DNA from: Acidobacteriota bacterium
Lineage (GTDB): Bacteria > Acidobacteriota > Blastocatellia > Pyrinomonadales > Pyrinomonadaceae
NCBI GenBank assembly: GCA_019242475.1
Contig: JAFAVK010000127.1
Location: 145,249-209,248, forward strand
Direction of reading: 5' to 3'
Length of the DNA: 64,000 nt
The position numbers and the translations under genes were made by a program. A model generated the notes under the pieces. The model worked only from the letters and a program-made list of their open reading frames with translations. It did no database searches and was not told the DNA's origin. Shown piece after piece: positions 54,029 to 63,800 of this stretch. Position 1 is the stretch's first letter, and every line of letters starts with the position of its first letter.

Positions 54029-54424
54029 ATGGAGAGCGGGAGCAGACTGACCCTGCGCGAGAGGGCCGCCCAAGCTTGGAAACATGAGCGTCCTCTGCGG
54101 GAGGCTGCTCGAGTAGAGAAGCAAGCGAGACAGTTGGAGGCGGTTCAGAAAAAGCTAGAACAGATATTTGGCCCGGAGTCTAACATCAAGTTGGGGCTGA
54201 GTCCTGCCGGCACTATCACTGCTGAGGTCGAGGATGTGCGATTCACAACAGACTTTTATGAAGATGATTTCTTCTGCTCGCTAGCAATAATCGTGAAGGA
54301 AGTTTGTGCCTTCTGTGGCAGAGACATGGTGCTCGGTAGAGTTGATGATCTGGCTGATTTAGGAAAGAAGTTAGAAGAATTTGAAACGGGGATTAGTCAC
54401 TCTTGTCTAAGATTGAATGGATAA
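54029..54424 (+). CDS. Small protein of unknown function with CxxC (cargo)
   Basis: 131 residues. Residues 1-50 form a charged, probably coiled-coil helix ('LREAARVEKQARQLEAVQKK'). The C-terminal half has 'CAFCGRDM' and a late 'SHSCLR', so zinc binding is possible. No signal peptide. It follows the secreted-protein gene with 34 bases between and is probably co-expressed with it. Not recognised. Confidence 0.55.
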   Translation: MESGSRLTLRERAAQAWKHERPLREAARVEKQARQLEAVQKKLEQIFGPESNIKLGLSPAGTITAEVEDVRFTTDFYEDDFFCSLAIIVKEVCAFCGRDMVLGRVDDLADLGKKLEEFETGISHSCLRLNG

Positions 54425-54488
54425 TTGACCAAGACTTTCACTCTGCTTAATCAATAGATGTACTAGCGGCTTGATGCCTACACACAGC

Positions 54489-54518
54489 TTGACAAATATA
54501 CACCCGTGCGTGTATATA
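54489..54518 (+). promoter_or_regulatory. Promoter with operator palindrome upstream of tnsAB
   Basis: TTGACA (54489-54494), an 18-base spacer and TATATA (54513-54518) form a sigma-70-like promoter. Overlapping it, ATATACAC (54496-54503) and GTGTATAT (54510-54517) are inverted arms around CCGTGC. A repressor could bind here to limit transposase expression. The rest of the gap to 54855 shows nothing else recognised. Confidence 0.55.
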
Positions 54519-54855
54519 AACCTAATCCTTACAAGTATTTACAACAGTCACAAGATAGTGTATAAGGACGGTGTTTGAGTGCCTATTTTGAGGTTTTGGT
54601 ACTCATAAACGAATCGACCTAGAGCGTGCTTGGCTTGGCCCCCGAGTCGCTCCAGGTCAACCGTTTTTGCTTGCCTTGCGGCGGGCGGCTCTTCGTGTAT
54701 CCGAATGCGCCTTTGTGCATTCTACTCACGTTTGCCCCCTTGTCAAGGGCTTTGCTCACCCTAATCTAGGTTTACCTAATTTTTGCTTCTGGGGATTTGC
54801 CAAACAGCGAATTCTGTTGGTTTGCAGAGTTCAAATTAGATCGGGGGATCAAACA

Positions 54856-57495
54856 ATGCTTACCAATCAACAGTTTGAGTTATGGTGCAAGAGAATCGGC
54901 TTCTCTAAAGAGGCACAAATTCTCATCAGTCAAATCCGTAATACCCCTCCCGCACGCTCTGTGAATAGCATGACGGGTAATGTCACAGCGCGATTTCCGA
55001 GCCGGAAAATGGGAGCAGTTATTCAAGCAGAGAGCCACAAAAATGAGCTGGCATTCATTCGTGAACATGATGGTGATGATGATGTTTTGGAGTTCTATGA
55101 CCAGCCTAACACTATCAAATTGGACTATGAGGCAGCAAATGGGCGGCGCGTTGGGGTTTTACACACTCCCGACTTTTTCATACTCCGAACTGACGAAGCT
55201 GGTTGGGAGGAGTGTAAGACTGAAGAGAAACTTGTAGAACTATCTGGTAAGAGTCCGAATCGGTACTTTAAGGATCAGGACGGCAGGTGGCGATGTAGTC
55301 CAGGGGAGCGATACGCCGCCGCGTACGGCTTTTATTACCGTCTTCGGTCAATGCAAGAAATTAACTGGACGTACCAAAGGAACCTTGAATTTTTAGATGA
55401 CTATTATCGTAACGATGGACACGCCATAAGGGAATCTGCCCTCACCTCGCTACGCTCTGAGGTCATAGGAGAGCCGGGTCTGTCCTTGAAGGATCTACTT
55501 AGAAGAACGCAAGGGACAGCTGATTACGATGATGTTTTCATGCTGATTGCGCGTGGTGAGTTGTACGTTAATCTTCGGTTGGAGCTGCTAACGAAACAAG
55601 ATGAGGTTCGTGTGTTTCCTGACGAGGAAACGGCCGATGCATATAAAACCTTAATACATACAACGTCGCCAAGTTGGCGAAGCGGTAGAAGTTACATTGA
55701 GCTACAGGTAAATAGCGTCGTTTATTGGGGAGACAAGAGATGGACGATTGTGAATGTCTGTGAATCAGCAATCAGTCTTGTCGGAGAAGCCGACGCTTTT
55801 ACTGAAATTCCTATTTCCGCCTTTGAAAAACTCGTGCAAGAGGGGCGCATATCTGGAATCACGCCAAGTGAGCAAACCATTCATCCAGAAGTTAAGAGGC
55901 GTCTTAGTCAAGCTAACCAACAAATCTTCATAGAGGCTAATCATCGATACCATATCGTTCGCGCATTTATGCAGGGCGATCCTCTTCCCAAGGGGAATAA
56001 AGTTGCCGAGCGCACGATTCGGTATTGGAAGTCAAAATATTGCGCGGCCCAGATGGCTTACGGCAATGGATATATAGGACTTCTCTCGCAAAGGAAGACT
56101 GGGAATACTATGAAGAAACTACCAGAACAATCACACGCTCTAATGGATGAATTTATAGATAACGAATATGAAACCCATAAGCAGAAATCCAAGCATTCAG
56201 TCTATTCAATTTACCGACAAGCCTGTATACAACGTGGAGTATTACCGGCGAGCTACAAAACGTTCTGCCGTGCCGTAAAACAACGTTCTCGTTATATCCA
56301 GACATTAAAACGTCAGGGTCATAAGAGAGCATACGATTATAAGGAATCGTACAAGGAGTTAACGCCTACCACTCCAAGACATGGAGAATATCCACTCCAC
56401 ATAGCACATATAGATCATACACAGCTTGATGAAGAATTGGTTTGTTCAGAGACAGGGAGAAAGCTTGGCAGGCCGTGGGCCACATTCCTAACCGACGCCT
56501 TCTCACGAAGAATGGCCGTCTACTTAACTTACGATCCCCCAAGCTATCGCTCCAACATGATGATTTTACGCGAATGCGTCAGACGATTTGGGAGGCTGCC
56601 CCAAATCATTGTAGTTGACGGCGGGCGAGACTTTTCAAGCACCTACTTCGAGACTGTATTAGCCCGCTATGAATGCACAAAAAAGACTAGACCTCCGTCA
56701 GAGGGCCGGTTTGGCTCAGTAAGCGAGAGGCTTTTCGGCACAGCACATACTCAATTTATTTACAATCTTCAAGGCAACACCCAAGTAATGCGGAATGTTC
56801 GACAGGTGACGAAAGCCGTCAATCCAAAGGAGAATGCTATATGGACATTAGAACAGCTGTATATCTACCTCTGCAAATGGGCTTATGAAGTATATGAAAC
56901 TATCGAACATCCCGCCTTGGGATTATGCCCCCGCGATGCGTATGCCAGAGGGTTAGCCAACACAGGAGAACGCGCTCCTCGCCTAATAACATATAATGAA
57001 GAATTCAGAATACTCACACTTCCCACAACCGCTAAATCAACTGCCAAGGTGGTTCCAAGCCGGGGCGTTAAGATCAACTACATCTATTATTTTTGCGAGG
57101 CATTTCGTGACCCAAAGATCCAGGGGGAGCGAGTTGAAATTCGCTATGAGCCTTTCGACATAGGGCGGAGCTACGCATATGCCCGTGGTCAGTGGGTCGA
57201 ATGCTACTCGGAACATCACGCCATACTTCGCAATCGCTCCGAACTGGAGTTAATGATTGCTACAGCTGAGTTGCGTACGCGTCGTACACTACACTCCAAA
57301 GAGTTCAATGTTACAGCAGCTAAACTGGCAAGTTTTTTTCAGTCGATTGAGTCAGAGGAAATCCTGTTAAGACAGAGGATGATTGATCGGGAATCGCGCA
57401 ACCTTTACGCGATTGTTCCGCGGAACACTGAACAGCGTAATCCTGTGGAAAAGTCTCACAATCCAACGGTCCTCAAAATATACGAGGAGTTTTAA
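54856..57495 (+). CDS. tnsAB: TnsA-TnsB fusion transposase
   Basis: 879 residues from ATG 54856, which has GGGGG upstream; the frame is open 63 codons further but lacks support. N-terminal TnsA endonuclease: 'SHKNELAF' (Glu64), 'HTPDFF' (Asp106) and 'WEECKTEE' (Glu119, Lys121), the E-D-ExK site that cuts the 5' ends. C-terminal TnsB DDE integrase: Asp520 in 'HIDHTQLD', Asp588 in 'VVDGGRDF', Glu624 in 'SVSERLFG', with 35 residues between the last two. It binds the transposon ends and joins them to target. Fused TnsAB is known in some Tn7-like and type I-B CRISPR-associated elements. All catalytic residues are present, so it is probably active. Confidence 0.93.
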   Translation: MLTNQQFELWCKRIGFSKEAQILISQIRNTPPARSVNSMTGNVTARFPSRKMGAVIQAESHKNELAFIREHDGDDDVLEFYDQPNTIKLDYEAANGRRVGVLHTPDFFILRTDEAGWEECKTEEKLVELSGKSPNRYFKDQDGRWRCSPGERYAAAYGFYYRLRSMQEINWTYQRNLEFLDDYYRNDGHAIRESALTSLRSEVIGEPGLSLKDLLRRTQGTADYDDVFMLIARGELYVNLRLELLTKQDEVRVFPDEETADAYKTLIHTTSPSWRSGRSYIELQVNSVVYWGDKRWTIVNVCESAISLVGEADAFTEIPISAFEKLVQEGRISGITPSEQTIHPEVKRRLSQANQQIFIEANHRYHIVRAFMQGDPLPKGNKVAERTIRYWKSKYCAAQMAYGNGYIGLLSQRKTGNTMKKLPEQSHALMDEFIDNEYETHKQKSKHSVYSIYRQACIQRGVLPASYKTFCRAVKQRSRYIQTLKRQGHKRAYDYKESYKELTPTTPRHGEYPLHIAHIDHTQLDEELVCSETGRKLGRPWATFLTDAFSRRMAVYLTYDPPSYRSNMMILRECVRRFGRLPQIIVVDGGRDFSSTYFETVLARYECTKKTRPPSEGRFGSVSERLFGTAHTQFIYNLQGNTQVMRNVRQVTKAVNPKENAIWTLEQLYIYLCKWAYEVYETIEHPALGLCPRDAYARGLANTGERAPRLITYNEEFRILTLPTTAKSTAKVVPSRGVKINYIYYFCEAFRDPKIQGERVEIRYEPFDIGRSYAYARGQWVECYSEHHAILRNRSELELMIATAELRTRRTLHSKEFNVTAAKLASFFQSIESEEILLRQRMIDRESRNLYAIVPRNTEQRNPVEKSHNPTVLKIYEEF

Positions 57496-57497
57496 TT

Positions 57498-58697
57498 ATG
57501 GATGGCGACGCTAAAGATAGATTCCCCCGCCATCTCCTCAATGAACCTGGCGCGACCCGCCTTAAGTATTTCAGGGAGCTTAAGGTCAAACACCCTCTAC
57601 TATCTAGCGCCTACAACGAACTATGGAGCGCCGTAAGAGATTCCAACCCGGGTTCCATAATTTTCCTTCTAGGGCCACCGGGTGCAGGTAAGTCTACTCT
57701 GCTAGAGAAAACAAGGGCGCGGCTTACGGAAGCGATGTTAGAAGAGTTAAGAGTGAATATGGAACGTCTTCCAGTTGTCATGGTTCAACTCAATTCGCCT
57801 ACTCATGGCAGTTTCGACTGGATAGAGTATTTCAAAGAACTCTTAGCGGAGATGGAGGAACCGCTTATAGATTACAAAGAAGATATAGAAGCGCTGCAAG
57901 ATATTCGCCAAAGGAGCCACACGCGCTTTCAAAGTAACATGCGACTACTCAATAGTGAACGACCAGGGGTTCGCGCGTTGCGATTAGCTTCATTCCAAAC
58001 TCTCAAGCATCGTAAACCGTTAGCCGTATTACTTGATGATGCACAACACCTTGGAATTGTAAGTTCGGGGCGCAAATTGAGCGATCAATTAAACGCGATC
58101 AAAACACAGGCCAGCAAATCCTTAGTTACACATGTCCTCTGCGGCACATATGAACTCGCTCCTCTCCGCAACTTAAATGGTCAGCTAAGTCGCCGTAGCT
58201 TCGATATACACTTTAAGCGTTACCATGCTAACGACGTAGCGCAAAGAGATGAATTCATCAACGTGCTATACACCTTCCAACAGCACATCCCGCTGCCCAA
58301 AACATCTGATTTGATTTCCCGTTGGGATTATTTCTACGAACGGAGCATCGGTTGTATCGGCGTCTTAAAAGATTGGCTAACACGCGCACTATCTTTGGCA
58401 ATAGGAGATAACAGCGAAACCCTATCAATGGAGTACATCGAGCGGCGCGCGCTCTCGGTTACACAATGCACGAACATGCTTCGTGAAACATTAGTAGGAG
58501 AGAAAGAGTTTGAAGAAAGTGAGGAAAGCAGATCGTTTCTCCGACAAAATCTGAAACTCCCGACAATGCCAATAGTTCTTACGGAACAAGATCCTCAAGC
58601 TTCTATAAAGCCCATGATAAATAGTAAACCACGCCGCAAAGGTCGTGTAGGAAAGCGAAACCCAAAGCGTGACAAAATTGGTGTAGGAGCTGCGTGA
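57498..58697 (+). CDS. tnsC: TnsC-type AAA+ ATPase
   Basis: 399 residues. Walker A 'GPPGAGKST' (59-67), Walker B 'LAVLLDDAQH' (Asp180/Asp181) and sensor 1 'HVLCGTYEL'. TnsC forms rings or filaments on target DNA and links the target selector TniQ with the transposase. It starts two bases after the tnsAB stop, and its TGA overlaps the GTG of tniQ. The C-terminal 40 residues are basic ('KPRRKGRVGKRNPKR'). Confidence 0.93.
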   Translation: MDGDAKDRFPRHLLNEPGATRLKYFRELKVKHPLLSSAYNELWSAVRDSNPGSIIFLLGPPGAGKSTLLEKTRARLTEAMLEELRVNMERLPVVMVQLNSPTHGSFDWIEYFKELLAEMEEPLIDYKEDIEALQDIRQRSHTRFQSNMRLLNSERPGVRALRLASFQTLKHRKPLAVLLDDAQHLGIVSSGRKLSDQLNAIKTQASKSLVTHVLCGTYELAPLRNLNGQLSRRSFDIHFKRYHANDVAQRDEFINVLYTFQQHIPLPKTSDLISRWDYFYERSIGCIGVLKDWLTRALSLAIGDNSETLSMEYIERRALSVTQCTNMLRETLVGEKEFEESEESRSFLRQNLKLPTMPIVLTEQDPQASIKPMINSKPRRKGRVGKRNPKRDKIGVGAA

Positions 58698-60427
58698 CAA
58701 CTGGAATTTCTGTTCATGATGGGAGAGTGACCTATCGGCTCTGGGATACCCATGCGCCCGAGTTTCCTGCACGCTCCCGGCTTTTCAAGTTAGAACCTAT
58801 CAAGGTAGGAACCGCTGAGGTAGAAAGCCTTACGAGTTATCTCTCTCGCCTTGGAGCAGAGCATTGCACTTCTCCCCGCAGACTACTGCTAAATGAAGTT
58901 TTAGCATCCGAGGGGAAAGCTACTTATTCAAATGCCACACTCTTCGCAGCCCACAGGCTCAACGGTATACAGGAGATCGCTGATATCGCAACATCAGTAC
59001 TCGAGCGTCTAACGCTCCGTGATGATCTACGCCATATGACGTTACTTAACTGGGGGACTGTTATTTCGGCCAGTCAACTTTTACGGAGAAAAAAAGTATG
59101 GTGCGCAATTTGTTATGAAGATTGGCTAAGCGATGGTCAAGTTATATATGACCCACTTGTTTGGGCAATAGAAATCATCACAAACTGTCCAAGGCACGAT
59201 AAGCGCCTGTGCGAAAGATGCCCGGAATGTATGCGCCAGTTACCCCTCCTAGATAGACACTCCATTCCCGGCTATTGCTCATGGTGCCAAACATGGCTAG
59301 GCGCTACCAATAAAGCATATTTGAAGCAGAGGACTTTTAAAGGCAATGAACAGACAGATGTGTCTGGGCAGGCTCATATAGCTCTTTCAGTCGGCGAACT
59401 TTTGTCTTGTTCACCAAATATGAAATCCATCTTATCTCCTGAAAGCTTCGTTGCTAACCTTGCAGACTCTATTGCCAAAAAGGCAAGTCATAACATCAAT
59501 TTCTTTGCCGACCTTGTAGGTATCTGGAGTGGTACGATACGACGCTTACTTGTCTGGCAAACCAAACTCCGGCTTGAAGTGCTATGTAAGCTCTGCTCCC
59601 GCCTGAACGCTTCCCCACTTGACTTGCTGCTTGATAGAGGAAATGACGAAGCTCTTCGAAAACGGCATCTCTTACTAGAAAGAGACATACCGTTGGTTAA
59701 AGAAATTGTCCCTTGGGAGGAGGTGAAAGGGAGGCTACAGTTAGCATTAAAGGAGAGCCCGCCGCCTTCTATGGAAGCCGTTGCGCGTCATATGGGATAC
59801 TATCCCCCTAAAATTAAAAAGCACTACCCAAAGCTTTGTAAGCAGATTATCAATCGGTACTGGGAAAATCAGAAAAATAAGCGCCCTCCCCAAGAGACAA
59901 TAATCGGCGCATTAAAAGCTGCACTCAAGGAAGAGCCTCCACCATCATTACAACGGGTGTTTAGACGCTTAGGATGTAAGGATACCGGCTATTACTACTA
60001 TGTTAATTATGTAGACTTATGCTTCGCAGTCGCCAAGCGGTACAAGGCGTACAGAAATAAGCCTTTTAATAAAGGTAAGGGTCAGAGGCGACTGAAAGCC
60101 GCTCTCGATGAGGAGCCGCCTCCTTCATTTTCAGAGATAGCTAGGCGGCTTGGACATAAAAGAGAGTTCGTGCGGCGGAAGTTTCCTGAGCTATCGACGA
60201 TAATCACTTCTCGCTATCTGCATTACATGAAAGTCCTACGCAAAGAGAAAGCGGATAGGCTTCGACATGAGATCAGGAAGGCGATACCGCAACTTTCGGC
60301 TGCTGGCCTGAACGCTTCGGAAGCAAGAGTAAAAGCGCTCGTCAAACCAACCCTACCCAACCTCGGCCGTGATAGTCTCTTCAAACAAGCCCTGCGGGAA
60401 GTGAAAGCAGAGTCAGGACTGGCATAA
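58694..60427 (+). CDS. tniQ: TniQ/TnsD-family target selector with three HTH-like repeats
   Basis: 577 residues, GTG start inside the tnsC stop (GTGA). The TniQ domain (about 30-260) has two zinc-finger sets: 'WCAIC' (Cys137, Cys140) with 'NCPRHDKRLCERCPECM', and 'YCSWC' (Cys195, Cys198). From about residue 340 three repeats of 55-70 residues follow, each starting 'LK-E(S/E)PPPS' and containing 'RLG' and an 'R+xFPEL/HYPKL'-like end; they look like DNA-binding HTH units. Such a long tail usually recognises a fixed attachment site. The gene is followed after 53 bases by the right end. Confidence 0.9.
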   Translation: MTTGISVHDGRVTYRLWDTHAPEFPARSRLFKLEPIKVGTAEVESLTSYLSRLGAEHCTSPRRLLLNEVLASEGKATYSNATLFAAHRLNGIQEIADIATSVLERLTLRDDLRHMTLLNWGTVISASQLLRRKKVWCAICYEDWLSDGQVIYDPLVWAIEIITNCPRHDKRLCERCPECMRQLPLLDRHSIPGYCSWCQTWLGATNKAYLKQRTFKGNEQTDVSGQAHIALSVGELLSCSPNMKSILSPESFVANLADSIAKKASHNINFFADLVGIWSGTIRRLLVWQTKLRLEVLCKLCSRLNASPLDLLLDRGNDEALRKRHLLLERDIPLVKEIVPWEEVKGRLQLALKESPPPSMEAVARHMGYYPPKIKKHYPKLCKQIINRYWENQKNKRPPQETIIGALKAALKEEPPPSLQRVFRRLGCKDTGYYYYVNYVDLCFAVAKRYKAYRNKPFNKGKGQRRLKAALDEEPPPSFSEIARRLGHKREFVRRKFPELSTIITSRYLHYMKVLRKEKADRLRHEIRKAIPQLSAAGLNASEARVKALVKPTLPNLGRDSLFKQALREVKAESGLA

Positions 60428-60480
60428 CCCTTCTCGCATTCTCTCCAGACACTTTTTTGTACAAACTCGCCACTCTTTAG

Positions 60481-60554
60481 TGGAAGCATAAGCTTGCCGC
60501 GCGTTATTGGAAGCATAAGCTTGCCGGAGCGGCAAAGTTATGCTTCCAGTCACA
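60481..60554 (-). repeat. Right end of element B: three TnsB-type sites, two inverted
   Basis: TGGAAGCATAAGCTTGCCG at 60481-60499 and 60508-60526, spacer GAG, reverse copy CGGCAAAGTTATGCTTCCA (60530-60548) and terminal GTCACA. It matches the right end of unit A in spacing, with a few base changes. Confidence 0.88.
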
Positions 60555-60559
60555 CACAC
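60555..60559. repeat. Right target-site duplication of element B (CACAC)
   Basis: Identical to 47290-47294. The local CA-rich sequence makes a chance match possible, but position and length (5 bp) fit Tn7-family transposition. Confidence 0.65.
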
Positions 60560-60868
60560 AGACACACTCCCTATAGGGTGCAGCACAAAGGCTGAATTAT
60601 CGAACCCAATTTCAACAGCTTACGGTAATTAATGAACCAATAAAGGTGAACCCTAGGAATCATAAGAGCCGAAAATACCGTGTTTGTGAAAGATATAACC
60701 TTAAAAGTCCAATCGTAGAAATGGACTGTCGCTTCTCTCAATGAGATCCTCCACGAAATTGCTACTCAAGGAAAAGCAACTTACATTTTAAGGATGTCAG
60801 GCTAATAGTTGGAGGGCATCTAATGACAACCTATTCCCCGCACGCGAATACAGTAAGCGCAAGTCTGA
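60560..60868. other. AT-rich gap right of element B, no gene recognised
   Basis: About 310 bases between the right end and the stop of the NACHT gene. No tRNA, conserved gene end or further TnsB-type site is visible that could serve as the attachment site. Confidence 0.4.
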
Positions 60869-63800
60869 TCACCGCCCTGTTTCTCGCTTGAGAACTTCCC
60901 ATAATGTATCTAAGGCAATGTCAGTAAATATCGTCAACCACGAAGTTTGAATTAGCGAGCGTAAAATTTTATCTCTGTTAGTGCCTATATCTCTTAAGGC
61001 AATTATCACTCCCCGTATAATAAAGTGACTTTCCTGCCTATTTTTTAGGAGCGTTAGAAATAGTTTTTCTGTTTGCGGGTTGTCCGGCTCTCTTTGTCTA
61101 AGAGAAAAGACAGCCATTCTACGGACATACTTTTTCTCTTGCCGGTTAAGTAAAATCTCTACAAGCGCCTTTGTTATATCGCCTCTATTGCCATCCATAT
61201 AACCCAATGCTCCTGCCGCCCCCCTTCGGGCCCATACAACATCACTCTTGTCTTGAACGATATTCAGCAGAGTTACTAAAACCTCATTGTCGCCTTGTGC
61301 AATCTGCCCGAGGGTGAATGCCGCATTCATACGTAAATACGGATCTTCAGTTCTGTCCTGTACTATCTGCAATAACAAGTATATTGCTTCCCCGTCATCC
61401 TGCCCCGCCCTATTTAAAGCGGCAGCAACTTGCCGACGCAACCCAATTTGTTGTGTTCCGTCCCTCAAAATGTTTAATAATGCTTTTGATATCTCTTTTT
61501 CACCTAGCCACATATTTGCTAAGGCATCGACCGAAGCCACAAGCAATCTTACGTCTTGCTTTTTATCCCGAATGATATTCACAAGAGTACTTTTTATATG
61601 AACGTCGTCTTGCGCTACGCGGCCAAGTGCAACTGCTGCAGATCTACGGATAGGAAGGGGTGCCTTTATGTTTCCCCAAAGTATGTCAAGCAGAAATTGA
61701 TTAATATCACCAACATTTGCACGAGCATTGCCTAAAGCGGTTGCTGCTGCTCTACGTAAGCCTAGAGATGCTTCGTGGTTAACTGTAATCTGCTTCAAGA
61801 CGTCAAGAATTTTGACGTCTTCACCCCATTCCCGCCCCAATGCTGATACTGCGTCAATAAGCGTTTGGGGCTCGCACGTTCTTTCCTCAACTATTTGCAA
61901 CAGAAAGTTCCGACTGCGAGTGCCAAGTATAGTTGAATCGGTATAGCCCATAATTCCAGTAAGCTCTGAACGCAGCCTTATAAAAGGAGGTTGAATCCAA
62001 AGCTCAGTTATCACGTCATGAATTTTAAAGAGCATAGTCGATGGAATCTGTACATTGTCACCAGCACAACGTACTGCTAGTAGCATATCTGATATGCTCA
62101 TCAAGGATGAGACAATTCCATTCTCTGTTCTTTCATCTTTTAATCGTGAAATCTTCTCAAGGATGAGGTTAAATGGAGTGTGAGCATTCAGAATATTTTC
62201 AACAAATGCAGTTGAGTAATCCCCTCGCAGGCAGCCTGCAGTAAGTAATATTACTTCATGCCAACGAGATTGATGCAAATGAGGTTTTAAAAAGTCGAAT
62301 GCATTCATCCGCTCGCTCAAATATCTTGCTGCAAAATACTCTTGGAAAGTGAGATGAACAAAACCGAATTCATTGGGACTTCTCTCCACTAGAAGACCCA
62401 TCTGTTCCCGCGCTAATATTATAAAATCGTGTGCCAGTTCCGCGGCACCTTCCTGAGAGAGGTCCTCATGCTTAATCAACTGGTCAACGATGCGTAATTC
62501 TAATTCCTCTCGCTTAACTAATCCCTGATTAATTTCCATCAAGTTATAGGCAATAGGACCTAATATACGTATAACAAATTCATCATCAAGATGGCGCTCA
62601 CCGAGACGTAAATCTATTGGCCGACCCGTTAAACTCCGAGCTAGGTTCCAAGTTTCTACAAGGGCTTCAACGCAAAGGCGATATAAATCCACGCGGCGAG
62701 ACGGTAATCGGGTGCCTTGGTAATGTATTAATGCTAGTAATGTAAGTAGGAGTGGGGTTTTAGCAAGTTTCCTCACACCCTCATGACTTGTTATAGCAGC
62801 GCTAAGATTCTGGGCACGGAGTTCTGCGCGACGGCGGACATCTGGCGAAATTTCTTGCTCGTTTGCAAGTCCTATTGATTCAAAGGCAAGCGACCACTTG
62901 TTAACAAATGTTTCAATCTCTGGCTCGTTTAGTTGCTCAAGCGTGGTGGTGATGAATTCGCTCTCTAATGTTGTATGAACAAATCCGGCAATTCTGCTGG
63001 TGATAATAATGCGGCAATTCGGAAATGACCTGGTAAGTTCTAATACTGAATGAGCAACGGCGGTTCGATCCTTAGGATCGAGCATCTCATCCAACCCATC
63101 TAATAAGAGTAGTGCCCGACCATTAATTAGTGATTCTTCAAATAAGTTCGAAAGGTCAGGCAGCCCCTGCTCGATATAATATTCTGTCAGGAACTTGTTA
63201 ATCGATACGCTTTTCAATTTCCTTAGTGTCTCAGAGAACGTGTTAAGGGGAACTATTATTGGTAGGAGATCTTCACTAATATTGAATACCTTATGGCTAT
63301 GGAGTTTACCCTTTGCAAAGGTGACTGCTAGATAACGCAGCACTGTGGATTTACCTGCTCCCGGGTCTCCCAGTATTACTACACGCTTATACTGACTGAT
63401 AATTTTATTGAATGAGACACGTTGCTCTGGTGAGTAGTTTGAAGGTATCTCCCATTCCGAACTTCCATAAATATCATCTAATAATTCAGACTGCCGCGGA
63501 TGCAGACTTGGTCCAACTACCACATTCAGTGGAACAAAAATATTTTCTAAAGGTAGCTTAATGACGTTACGAAGTTGCAGAATTCCGCGATAGCTCACCC
63601 ATTCATAAGTACGTAATATATATGCGCAATAAAGCTGGCGTAGATTACCTAACGAGTTTGCCGATCGTGTTTTAAGCTTAGCTATCGCTAGCTTTCGCTC
63701 ATTTTGGTTGGCGGGTATATCGAATTCGAATACATTACTGCGCCAAGAAAAAAAATCTGGCGCTTTATTACCTATATCGCTAGGTGTTCTCGGACGCACC

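Larger units (their letters stand above)
47295..60554 (+). mobile_element. Tn7-like transposon B with TnsAB fusion, TnsC and TniQ
   Basis: 13.26 kb between terminal TGTGACT (47295) and AGTCACA (60554), flanked by CACAC on both sides. Transposition genes lie at the right: tnsAB, tnsC and tniQ, with 2-base gap and 4-base overlap. The cargo to the left is a STAND-type NTPase gene, an Xre-type regulator and two unknown genes. Base composition is about 43% G+C against about 70% in the chromosome, so it came from a different genome. There are no cas genes and no CRISPR array. It is best described as a protein-targeted Tn7-like element. Confidence 0.9.

Noticed and set aside
54667..54855. N-terminal extension of TnsAB by 63 residues
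   Set aside because: The extension has no ATG with a ribosome site and a Cys/Leu-rich nonsense-like sequence. The ATG at 54856 follows GGGGG and begins the TnsA domain.
47295..60554. CRISPR-associated transposon
   Set aside because: A TnsAB fusion with TnsC and TniQ would suit type I-B systems, but there is no Cascade gene, Cas12k or CRISPR repeat inside the element, and TniQ has its own long DNA-binding tail.
44531..60554. One single 16-kb element from the first left end to the last right end
   Set aside because: The flanking 5-mers differ (TTCTA and CACAC), while the shorter unit from 47295 has matching CACAC flanks and its own full left end.
60560..60868. tRNA or conserved gene end as attachment site
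   Set aside because: No cloverleaf, CCA end or recognisable gene terminus could be found in this stretch.
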